This document shows, piece after piece, positions 1-5,411 of a stretch of DNA of 5,411 nt. The position numbers were made by a program, and so were the translations under genes. The DNA comes from Candidatus Poseidoniaceae archaeon (GTDB lineage Archaea > Thermoplasmatota > Poseidoniia > Poseidoniales > Poseidoniaceae). The DNA lies in contig DUJJ01000132.1 of assembly GCA_013329865.1 (NCBI GenBank), forward strand, positions 1-5,411, written 5' to 3'. Numbering within the stretch: position 1 is the stretch's first letter; each line of letters begins with the position of its first letter. The notes beneath the pieces were generated by a model. The model ran no database searches. It was given only the letters and a program-made list of their open reading frames with translations, and was not told the DNA's origin.

Positions 1-337
1 TTATTGAATGTCCAAATTCCTCAGCGTTCTCCGGCCAAGCCGACCATGACTTATGCGTTAGCCCGTGGCAGCCAATAGTTATCCTATCCCGATATTCTGT
101 AATCAAGTGTTTCAGCCACGCCCCGAACTCTGGGTTCTCTAGAGAGTCAGCAATTACAAACAATGTTACTGGATTTTCATGTGTTTCAAGCCAGTGCTGA
201 AACCCTTGCATGCCGAGCTTAAACTCAGGAGATAAATCGTTTGAGAGGATAGGTTTCTTACTTCTTGTCGGATGTCCGTAATGTTTGGGTATGTGTCTAA
301 AATCGTCGCAGTCTACTGTCAGCCAAGTTCGCGTCAA
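1..337 (-). CDS. Polysaccharide deacetylase-like protein (NodB fold), partial, 3' end outside window
   Basis: The 112 visible residues have no stop before the left edge. They carry the NodB-type metal-dependent deacetylase pattern. A beta strand leads into T-V-D-C-D-D (residues 7-12), where the Asp pair would hold the catalytic base and a metal ligand. A second strand, T-L-F-V-I-A (58-63), corresponds to the family's 'TFFV' strand. I-G-C-H-G-L-T-H (88-95) is the HxxxH metal motif, with His91 and His95. Such enzymes remove N- or O-acetyl groups from sugars; the substrate here is unknown. There is no signal peptide, so a cytoplasmic role is likelier than secretion. The start is TTG at 337: its TTGA overlaps the stop of the acetyltransferase gene, and a GGGGTGG site lies 6 bases upstream. 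The only in-frame ATG (residue 43) would remove the first catalytic motif. The fold is fairly sure; the exact activity is not. Confidence 0.78.
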   Translation of the reverse strand, partial: MTRTWLTVDCDDFRHIPKHYGHPTRSKKPILSNDLSPEFKLGMQGFQHWLETHENPVTLFVIADSLENPEFGAWLKHLITEYRDRITIGCHGLTHKSWSAWPENAEEFGHSI

Positions 338-909
338 CTATCGCCACCCCGATTGATGTCGATTATGTGTATTCGATGAGGGACAGTTCGATTACCAATC
401 TCAATGCCAATAAATTCCTGCACCGATTCGCCCTCCCAAGTAAGGCAAACTGACGCAGCCGTAGCGAGGCCAGCTTCATTGTGTGGGTGGACGGTAATCT
501 CTATTCGGAAAAACCGTTGCCTCGAGGTCAACCACTGAAAAATCACATCGACGCAGGCTGCTGTAATACCACGTCGTCGATACTTTGAGCGCACCCAATA
601 ACCAAGGTTGTAGTTTGAATGTAGCAACTGTAATTCATCGCCAAGCCCAATCAATCCAACAAAATCATTCGTTTTATCATCGATTATTGACCAAAAATGA
701 ATCTCATCTGACTCTGCCTGATTCTCGACATCGAACAGCATATCTCTGATTTGTTGGCGAATATCCTTGTTTTTATCCAGCCAAGGTAGTGCGGAATATG
801 CTGATTCTGGGTCCTCATTAAACGCATTTAGGATTGGTTTTAGCGCTGATTTATCAACTGGTTGTAAGGTTAAACCGTTATGCACCTTTAGTTGTGGAGT
901 GAGTGTCAT
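334..909 (-). CDS. GNAT-family N-acetyltransferase, RimJ/RimL type
   Basis: This 191-residue protein has the normal length for a single-domain GNAT enzyme that moves an acetyl group from acetyl-CoA to an amine. Seen in order: an N-terminal strand and helix with L-P-W-L-D (41-45); the core strand W-S-I-I-D-D...F-V-G-L-I-G-L (73-89); the RimJ/RimL-like N-L-G-Y-W-V (101-106); the acetyl-CoA loop Y-R-R-R-G-I-T-A-A (110-118); and the strand I-E-I-T-V-H-P-H-N (136-144), where Asn144 fits the usual 'N..S..' position. In the CoA loop the last Gly/Ala of R-x-x-G-x-G/A is Thr116, and the following 'lGF..EG' region is altered to L-T-W-E-G. The enzyme may be somewhat divergent. The gene starts 9 bases after the zinc-ribbon gene and overlaps the deacetylase gene by 4 bases. 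The substrate (protein N-terminus, amino sugar or small amine) is unknown; the neighbouring deacetylase makes a sugar plausible. Confidence 0.87.
   Translation of the reverse strand: MTLTPQLKVHNGLTLQPVDKSALKPILNAFNEDPESAYSALPWLDKNKDIRQQIRDMLFDVENQAESDEIHFWSIIDDKTNDFVGLIGLGDELQLLHSNYNLGYWVRSKYRRRGITAACVDVIFQWLTSRQRFFRIEITVHPHNEAGLATAASVCLTWEGESVQEFIGIEIGNRTVPHRIHIIDINRGGDS
344..350 (-). promoter_or_regulatory. Shine-Dalgarno site for the TTG-started deacetylase gene
   Basis: On the minus strand GGGGTGG is followed by six bases and then TTG at 337. The GGTG core fits the archaeal anti-Shine-Dalgarno sequence. The site lies within the last codons of the acetyltransferase gene, as expected for coupled translation, and it supports the TTG start. 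Confidence 0.5.
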
Positions 910-916
910 AGTGATG

Positions 917-920
917 CCTC
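917..920 (-). promoter_or_regulatory. Shine-Dalgarno site of the acetyltransferase gene, overlapping the upstream stop codon
   Basis: On the minus strand the stop codon of the zinc-ribbon gene reads into TGAGG, giving a GAGG site 7 bases before the ATG at 909. A ribosome ending on one gene would sit on the initiation site of the next, so the two are probably translationally coupled. Confidence 0.5.
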
Positions 921-2076
921 ACGACAAATGAGCTAACGCTTTTGTTACGTTAGCATCATTCGGATAGGTTGTTTGTGCCATTTTTAGCATCCATTGCAGG
1001 TGTTCCTCACGGCCCAAGTAACGCATGATGGTGCCAATGTGCGCTAACATGTCAAGGTTAGCATCTAAATGAGGTCCGAGCCGATCTAGTTGCTGTGCTG
1101 TTTGGGTAAGTTTACCGGTTTTTATCAACTCCAGCATTGCAACAACTTCACGATAAATCTGTCTCTCGTCCCAAGGAGATTTTGCTGGCCATGGCCAAAT
1201 TCTTCCGTTAAATTGAGGAGTTGGTGCTGGTGATACCTGCGGTGTCTCAGTCCCTTGACTGTTGTTGATAGCCGCTGAATTATCCGGAATATCTGGCAAA
1301 TCCGGTGTGTCATCAGGTGATTGACCTACATCTTTGGCCGGAATCTCTGGTAATTCTGGAGTTGTAACTACTGATGGTTTAATGGCTACTAAGGAACTAT
1401 CTCCATCACCAAAGATATCCGGTAGGTCAGGAGTCTCATCGCTTACCTCTTTGGCGGTGGCTAGATTTAGTGTGGATTGTGACTCCACTGGCCCATCAGC
1501 AATGACCTCTGGTTCCATATTACGGATGTTATTTGGGCCGACTGAGCCGGTTAAGTCATCAGAGGAGTTTTCTGAATTGAAATATAACGATCCTTGACCG
1601 GTATGAACGGGTTCTGCAACTTCATCGAGCGGATTCGCTTGCGGGACCACAAATTCAACATGCTTTTTTGGTGCGTCATCGGGTGACAACTCAACATCTT
1701 CAGGTGGTGCATAGTCCTGTACGTCTGAAAGCGTTGGACCGCTGCTGGCAATGAAAGCAAATTCATCCTTTTGCTCCATGTCCGAGGCTTCGAACTGGCC
1801 GACTTCAATCGTAACGTCATCAAGAGATAATACCGCCTCAACTGCGTAATCCTCATCTTCAACTTCGCTGGTATCATCATCAAGTAGAGTTGACATTATA
1901 TCATCCTCGGCAGCAGAAGGCTTTGCCATCGGTTGCTCCCGTGCTGAAACGGTTAGATCATAGTAGCACAGTTTACACTCTTGGACTCCAATTTCGTTGG
2001 GAGTTCCACAATACGGGCACATATTTTGCAAGCCTGTGGAATCTTTCTTCCGCCACCCAAACATGTTACCCACCAT
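919..2076 (-). CDS. Zinc-ribbon protein with long acidic linker and C-terminal helical domain, function unknown
   Basis: Taken from ATG 2076 this is 385 residues. Near the N-terminus is a four-cysteine zinc ribbon, C-P-Y-C (20-23) and C-K-L-C (34-37), preceded by a basic W-R-K-K patch. Residues of about 50-300 are rich in Asp, Glu, Pro, Ser and Thr and look disordered, with three T-P-[DE]-L-P-[DE]-I repeats near 214-264. A W-P-W-P element leads into a helical domain of about 85 residues (300-385), possibly TPR-like, which is likely the functional end. No enzyme motif or membrane segment is visible. An ATG at 2154 would add 26 residues but would overlap the divergent promoter. An ATG at 2064 (M-F-G-W-R-K-K), behind a GGTGGG, is another candidate start. 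It is the first gene of the minus-strand block. A scaffold or adaptor role is a guess from the architecture only. The gene call is firm, the function unknown. Confidence 0.85.
   Translation of the reverse strand: MVGNMFGWRKKDSTGLQNMCPYCGTPNEIGVQECKLCYYDLTVSAREQPMAKPSAAEDDIMSTLLDDDTSEVEDEDYAVEAVLSLDDVTIEVGQFEASDMEQKDEFAFIASSGPTLSDVQDYAPPEDVELSPDDAPKKHVEFVVPQANPLDEVAEPVHTGQGSLYFNSENSSDDLTGSVGPNNIRNMEPEVIADGPVESQSTLNLATAKEVSDETPDLPDIFGDGDSSLVAIKPSVVTTPELPEIPAKDVGQSPDDTPDLPDIPDNSAAINNSQGTETPQVSPAPTPQFNGRIWPWPAKSPWDERQIYREVVAMLELIKTGKLTQTAQQLDRLGPHLDANLDMLAHIGTIMRYLGREEHLQWMLKMAQTTYPNDANVTKALAHLS
1285..1437 (-). repeat. Three protein-level T-P-[DE]-L-P-[DE]-I repeats in the acidic linker
   Basis: On the minus strand three related segments are coded at about 1411-1437 (ETPDLPDIF), 1339-1365 (TTPELPEIP) and 1285-1311 (DTPDLPDIP), with starts 72 and 54 bases apart, so all in frame. 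Different codons are used between copies, so the protein sequence is conserved rather than a recent DNA duplication. They resemble short linear binding motifs in a disordered linker. Confidence 0.7.
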
Positions 2077-2095
2077 TTTGTTGGCGCTTGCTTGA

Positions 2096-2106
2096 GGGTT
2101 TAAGTG
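2096..2106 (-). promoter_or_regulatory. TATA-like box for the minus-strand block
   Basis: The minus strand reads CACTTAAACCC, with the TTTAA/TTAAA core centred near 2101. That is about 25 bases before the A of ATG 2076, the spacing expected of an archaeal promoter making a leaderless transcript. This supports the 2076 start over 2154. The box is short and AT-rich, so it could be a chance match. Confidence 0.35.
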
Positions 2107-2122
2107 ATAGGGTTTCGCGGTC

Positions 2123-2134
2123 GAATTATAATTC
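2123..2134. promoter_or_regulatory. Perfect 12-base AT-rich palindrome, TATA-like, in the divergent promoter
   Basis: GAATTATAATTC equals its own reverse complement. Its centre (2128/2129) is about 29 bases before GTG 2158 on the plus strand, so it could be the helicase-block TATA box giving a nearly leaderless GTG start or a leader of about 20 bases to ATG 2179. On the minus strand it could also direct a start near 2101, giving a 25-base leader to ATG 2076. Its symmetry also fits a dimeric regulator's operator, but no regulator is coded nearby. Confidence 0.42.
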
Positions 2135-2178
2135 AATTTAATCAATACTATCATTTGGTGAGCGATATTGGTAATACC

Positions 2179-4194
2179 ATGGCAAGGAAGGGTTCTGTTC
2201 GCAGGATGGATAACTCGGTGCCAAAACCGGGCCCTGATACTGTCAATCTGTTAGATGACATGCCAATTGCCTGGCAAAAAAGCCAAGAACACTTTACAAG
2301 ATTCACCAAATTAATAAAAATTGAACTTGATGATGAAACCGCCCTTGTTGAGGAGCGCTGGAAAAAGTGGACTAAACAAAAATTACTAGCCGCCGGATTA
2401 ACATTGTTTGATTTAACCTGTCGAAGTCAGGGTAGATTTTACGGGGACCCAATAATCGTGTTCGAGCAATCAGACCGTAACAGAATGCCCCAGCATCGCT
2501 TCTCCCACGGCGATATCGTCCTTATTTCTAGGACTCGTCCTTGGGGAGAAAAGGTGTATGAAGGAATCGTTCTAGACCGCGGACCGACGAGGATTCGAGT
2601 CGTGGTTAACGAGAAACCTAGGGATTTGAAAAAAGGGCGATGGCGAATTGATAAGGGCGCCAACAGGATTGCCCACGACCGCATGCATGAGGCTTTGATT
2701 GATTTCCACTCCACAGAAGGTAACGGTGGAACTCCACTACGCGACTTAATATTGGCATCCCTACATGACATTGCGAACTCTGCGGCCCGAACACCAGAGA
2801 TATCTGGTAAGACTAAACGCGACAGTAGCCAGATTGATGTTAGATTGAATGACTCGCAAAAAGCAGCTGTTGAGCAATCGCTTAATTCCCGTCTCAGCCT
2901 AATCCAAGGACCGCCGGGAACTGGTAAAACTTTCACTGCAGTCCATCTCTTGAAGCAGTTAGCTCAATTGGGTCGAGGGCCGATATTAGCCTGTGCTGAA
3001 TCAAACGTTGCGGTTGATAATTTACTCGAGGGTCTAGTTGATATCGGCGTTAATGCAGTTCGAATTGGTAAGCCGGTAAAAGTTAGAGAGGCCCTGAGAA
3101 CTAACACTTTAGACGCATTGGTCGACCAACACCCACTGCAGGATGAAATAGCCTATATCAAATCTCAAAATGAGGATCTAAGAAAACAATTGAATTCACT
3201 GAAAGGGAAAGAAAAAGGTCTCACTCATCGAGATATAAAAAATAATTTCAAGGAGATTAGACGATTAGAAGACAACGTCATCGCATCACTATTGGATAGT
3301 GCTGAAGTAGTCTGTGCAACAACCATCGGTGCTGGCCATCACGTACTTGGTAACAGAAAGTTTCCAATTGTTCTGATTGATGAGGCAACTCAAGCCAGTG
3401 AGCCCAGCGCTCTGGTTCCTATTGTCCGGGGGTGTCGGCAACTAATTTTGGTTGGCGATCACAAACAACTGCCACCAACAGTCATTAGTGAACAAGCCGA
3501 ACAAGGAGGTCTTAATCAGTCGCTGTTTGAGCGGTTAAACAAATGCGGGATTCCAGCTCACATGCTGACGACGCAGTATCGGATGCATCCCGTAATTAGA
3601 GAATTTCCCAGCGCTCGATTCTATGATAATCGATTAGAAGATGGGTGTAGTCCCCAGCAAAGACCAACTCCGGCAGGTCTAATTTGGCCTGATTGGGATA
3701 ATCCAATGGCGTTTATCCCGGTAGAGGGAAATGAACTGCAAGATGAAGATGGCAGTAGCAGGTCAAATTATGCCGAGGCGGCCAAGGTTTTGACAGTCGT
3801 GAAAAATCTGCTGTCACCGGGAGACTTAACGACAACAGACATCGGTGTAATAACGCCTTACAACGGACAAGTCAGAATCTTATCTGACCTGTTTCAAGAG
3901 GCCGGTGGTAGAGATCAAGGTGAACCATTTCACGGCCTCGAAATAAAAAGTGTGGATGGTTATCAAGGTAGGGAAAAAGAGGTAATTGTGTTCTCCGCAG
4001 TAAGAGCAAATGACAATGGTGAGGTCGGATTCCTTAGTGATAGAAGGAGATTAAATGTGGCATTGACTAGAGCAAGGCGGGGATTAATCATTATCGGTCA
4101 TCCCAATACATTGCGCCACGACGGTACGTGGAAGTCATGGCTCGAGTGGGTTGATGAACGTAATTTATTCGCTTGGCATCTTTCACAGGACTAA
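2179..4194 (+). CDS. Superfamily 1B DNA/RNA helicase, IGHMBP2/Upf1-like
   Basis: This 671-residue protein has all the SF1 motifs. Counted from ATG 2179 they are: Q motif L-N-D-S-Q (223-227), Walker A G-P-P-G-T-G-K-T (244-251), Ia A-E-S-N-x-A-V-D (273-280), Walker B D-E-A-T (401-404), III V-G-D-H-K-Q-L-P-P (425-433), IV Q-Y-R-M-H-P (466-471), V S-V-D-G-Y-Q-G-R (591-598) and VI L-N-V-A-L-T-R-A-R (625-633). Before the core is a small beta-barrel with H-G-D-I-V, as in the 1B domain of IGHMBP2. A charged helical stalk (about 320-385) sits between Ia and II, as in Upf1-like enzymes. It should be an ATP-driven 5'-3' translocase on single-stranded DNA or RNA. R3H and zinc-finger tails of eukaryotic IGHMBP2 are absent. 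The start is uncertain: GTG 2158 adds 7 residues, and ATG 2104 would overlap the divergent gene's promoter. All catalytic residues are present. Confidence 0.95.
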   Translation: MARKGSVRRMDNSVPKPGPDTVNLLDDMPIAWQKSQEHFTRFTKLIKIELDDETALVEERWKKWTKQKLLAAGLTLFDLTCRSQGRFYGDPIIVFEQSDRNRMPQHRFSHGDIVLISRTRPWGEKVYEGIVLDRGPTRIRVVVNEKPRDLKKGRWRIDKGANRIAHDRMHEALIDFHSTEGNGGTPLRDLILASLHDIANSAARTPEISGKTKRDSSQIDVRLNDSQKAAVEQSLNSRLSLIQGPPGTGKTFTAVHLLKQLAQLGRGPILACAESNVAVDNLLEGLVDIGVNAVRIGKPVKVREALRTNTLDALVDQHPLQDEIAYIKSQNEDLRKQLNSLKGKEKGLTHRDIKNNFKEIRRLEDNVIASLLDSAEVVCATTIGAGHHVLGNRKFPIVLIDEATQASEPSALVPIVRGCRQLILVGDHKQLPPTVISEQAEQGGLNQSLFERLNKCGIPAHMLTTQYRMHPVIREFPSARFYDNRLEDGCSPQQRPTPAGLIWPDWDNPMAFIPVEGNELQDEDGSSRSNYAEAAKVLTVVKNLLSPGDLTTTDIGVITPYNGQVRILSDLFQEAGGRDQGEPFHGLEIKSVDGYQGREKEVIVFSAVRANDNGEVGFLSDRRRLNVALTRARRGLIIIGHPNTLRHDGTWKSWLEWVDERNLFAWHLSQD

Positions 4195-4231
4195 TGCGTA
4201 GATTGACAAGGTAAGTCACAAAGCACTAGTC

Positions 4232-4798
4232 ATGGCGGAAAGTCCAGTCAGCCTCCACCAAGGCGGCGGTACCTTAGCACAGGCAGTGCTTGCGAGTGCA
4301 CCGGAGGAAATGTTAATCGCACCGATATGGAAGCGAATCGCTGCATTTATGCTGGATGTATTGCTGATATCGATAGTTTTGACATTTCTGACCAACGGGC
4401 AATTAACCCTCAACTTACTCAACTTTGAGTTGCTTTCAGGTGGTGCAGAATATATCCTCTTCTTCAGCTCAAATTGGGCCATATTACTTACCGCTCACTG
4501 GCTATACTGGAAATACACTGGTAAAGCATACGGCCGCTCCCTTGGGCAAAGAGCCTTCAGAATAGCCATTGTTCAAGATACTGGGACCATACTTGCGAAG
4601 CATCACTGGGGCCCGAGAGCCGCTCGTAAACTAGTCTACCTTTTACCAATAGTTGGTCCACTGTGGTTTGGTTTGAGGGACGCGGTCAATGCTCGGTCAA
4701 AGGAAGCGGAATATCGGACAAAGATAGACAAAAAGCATCAAACCGTTGCTGCAGTTGATTGGTCTTTACCCGTTGAAACAAGAACCAAACTAAGGTAA
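4232..4798 (+). CDS. RDD-family integral membrane protein
   Basis: The product has 188 residues. After a 30-residue soluble N-terminus comes W-K-R-I-A-A-F-M-L-D (33-42), which holds the Arg and Asp that name the RDD family. This begins the first membrane helix (about 36-54). A second helix spans about 74-92. Next comes the family's loop G-R-S-L-G-Q-R-A-F-R-I-A-I-V (101-114), close to the usual 'GkSlGkr..girV'. The last hydrophobic segment is about 134-149, with the second family Asp at L-R-D (148-150). A charged tail of about 38 residues follows. RDD proteins are poorly understood; some are linked to ion or osmolyte transport, and that cannot be assigned here. ATG 4232 lacks a clear ribosome site. 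ATG 4310 has GGAGG only 2 bases away, too close to be ideal, and would still keep all membrane segments. The gene follows the helicase by 37 bases. Confidence 0.85.
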   Translation: MAESPVSLHQGGGTLAQAVLASAPEEMLIAPIWKRIAAFMLDVLLISIVLTFLTNGQLTLNLLNFELLSGGAEYILFFSSNWAILLTAHWLYWKYTGKAYGRSLGQRAFRIAIVQDTGTILAKHHWGPRAARKLVYLLPIVGPLWFGLRDAVNARSKEAEYRTKIDKKHQTVAAVDWSLPVETRTKLR

Positions 4799-4847
4799 GA
4801 AACTATCAGACATCTATTTCAAGTATTACCGAGTGTTCCAATTGTTT

Positions 4848-4853
4848 GGAGGG
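4848..4853 (+). promoter_or_regulatory. Shine-Dalgarno site GGAGGG of the right-edge gene
   Basis: GGAGGG ends 5 bases before ATG 4859. It is the strongest ribosome site in the window and fixes this start. The 60-base gap before it (4799-4858) contains AT-rich stretches but no clear TATA box and no terminator hairpin that I can see. Confidence 0.75.
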
Positions 4854-4858
4854 TTGAG

Positions 4859-5411
4859 ATGAGCGATGAACACTTTACTCGAGCCCCGCCACTGGAATGT
4901 CGACTAATGTCAGCATCCATGGAAATTGATGATGATGATGAAGACGTTATCCAAGTTGCAATCGAAGTAGCAAATGAAGCAGCAATGCCGATTGGTGGCC
5001 TTGACATCTTTATTCAGACAAGTGATAACCGAAAAGTCGAATCGGATGAAGGGATAAGTTCACTTGGGCCAGGATTGACTAGAAAGTTCACCTTCGAATT
5101 CCCTCTTCAATCGGGCAATTGGACATTTATGCTCAGATCGCCCGGTGTCAAAGCGGATTTAGGTCCTTATGATCACAATTTTACCCATCGCGCTGAGAAG
5201 GGGCGAGTTTACAATAATGCCATAGGAACTGGGATGTTTACTGACGCTTTTACTACCGACCTCGGTGACTTTGGTAATGTGGAAGAACGCGGAATAATTG
5301 ACTCATCCAGTATCAAAATGACCTCATATTTTGGTGAAAACTCCGCTGGCGGAGCTACGGCAATCACCGTTGGAAGTGCGCCAATCGACACTGAACAAGA
5401 AGACGCTCCGC
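4859..5411 (+). CDS. Acidic beta-rich protein of unknown function, partial, 3' end outside window
   Basis: The frame is open for 184 residues to the right edge. I do not recognise a named family. There is no signal peptide or membrane helix in the visible part. Residues 22-30 are M-E-I-D-D-D-D-E-D-V-like, an acidic run that could be a metal site or a loop. Residues of about 30-95 alternate polar and hydrophobic, with V-A-I-E-V-A-N (33-39), L-G-P-G (69-72) and S-G-N-W-T-F (85-90), recalling a CARDB- or Ig-like beta sandwich. Next come D-L-G-P-Y-D-H-N-F (100-108) and a Gly/Phe-rich segment, G-T-G-M-F-T-D-A-F (123-131) and L-G-D-F-G-N (135-140). The last residues turn Asp/Glu/Pro-rich, suggesting a linker to a further domain or membrane anchor beyond the edge. 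The start is ATG 4859, backed by GGAGGG. It follows the RDD gene by 60 bases. A coding call is firm; a beta-sandwich fold is an inference. Confidence 0.8.
   Translation, partial: MSDEHFTRAPPLECRLMSASMEIDDDDEDVIQVAIEVANEAAMPIGGLDIFIQTSDNRKVESDEGISSLGPGLTRKFTFEFPLQSGNWTFMLRSPGVKADLGPYDHNFTHRAEKGRVYNNAIGTGMFTDAFTTDLGDFGNVEERGIIDSSSIKMTSYFGENSAGGATAITVGSAPIDTEQEDAP

Noticed and set aside
1334..1883. Open frames on the plus strand (1334-1597) and in another minus frame (1551-1883) inside the zinc-ribbon gene
   Set aside because: They have no ribosome sites or domain-like features and mirror the repetitive acidic codon pattern of the real gene, which has a clear cysteine motif.
2439..2936. A 165-codon antisense frame under the helicase gene
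   Set aside because: The sense strand codes for conserved helicase sequence including Walker A, and the antisense product shows only composition-driven residues.
2179..4798. Helicase plus membrane protein as a possible antiphage defence system
   Set aside because: The helicase is of the housekeeping IGHMBP2 type, no nuclease, methylase or sensor domain is present, and RDD proteins are common outside defence loci.
4216..5007. Antisense frames at 4216-4482 and 4819-5007
   Set aside because: They lie opposite the RDD and right-edge genes; the serine run in the second is just the reverse of the GAT-rich aspartate codons.
5341..5354. Inverted repeat CTCCGC-TG-GCGGAG
   Set aside because: The stem is short with a loop too tight for all six pairs, there is no T-tract, and it lies within an open reading frame. 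Probably chance.
1..5411. CRISPR array, tRNA, rRNA, insertion sequence or attachment site
   Set aside because: No regularly spaced direct repeats, cloverleaf-like sequence, transposase motifs or terminal inverted repeats were seen on reading through; almost all bases are accounted for by six protein genes.

Overview
The window shows five complete or edge-cut protein genes plus one more cut at the left edge, packed closely in two divergent blocks. It has no RNA genes, no mobile element and no CRISPR array that I can see. The style suggests an archaeon: TATA-like boxes about 25-28 bases upstream of likely starts, Shine-Dalgarno sites of the GGAGG/GGTG type, an archaeal/eukaryotic-type IGHMBP2-like helicase, and a short zinc ribbon joined to a very acidic linker. 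From general familiarity, the closest match is a planktonic marine euryarchaeon (Marine Group II, Poseidoniales). That is an inference from protein style, and no search was run. GC looks moderate by eye.

Left block, minus strand, read right to left from about position 2076. A zinc-ribbon/acidic-linker/helical protein of unknown role (919-2076) is followed 9 bases later by a GNAT N-acetyltransferase of the RimJ/RimL type (334-909). That gene overlaps, through a TTGA junction, a polysaccharide-deacetylase-like (NodB-fold) protein which runs off the left edge (1-337). The tight spacing supports one transcript with coupled translation. An acetyltransferase beside a putative N-deacetylase hints at sugar or glycan modification, but the substrate cannot be read from the sequence.

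Right block, plus strand. A complete superfamily 1B helicase with all motifs intact (2179-4194) is followed by a small RDD-family membrane protein (4232-4798) and then by an unrecognised acidic, beta-rich protein cut by the right edge (4859-5411). Gaps of 37 and 60 bases allow co-transcription but do not prove it.

The blocks diverge from a region of about 100 bases (2077-2178) that holds a perfect 12-base AT-rich palindrome and a second TATA-like box. It probably carries both promoters. I see no convincing evidence for a new defence or mobile system. The parts most worth follow-up are the unrecognised right-edge protein, the zinc-ribbon protein with its three proline/acidic repeats, and the divergent promoter.
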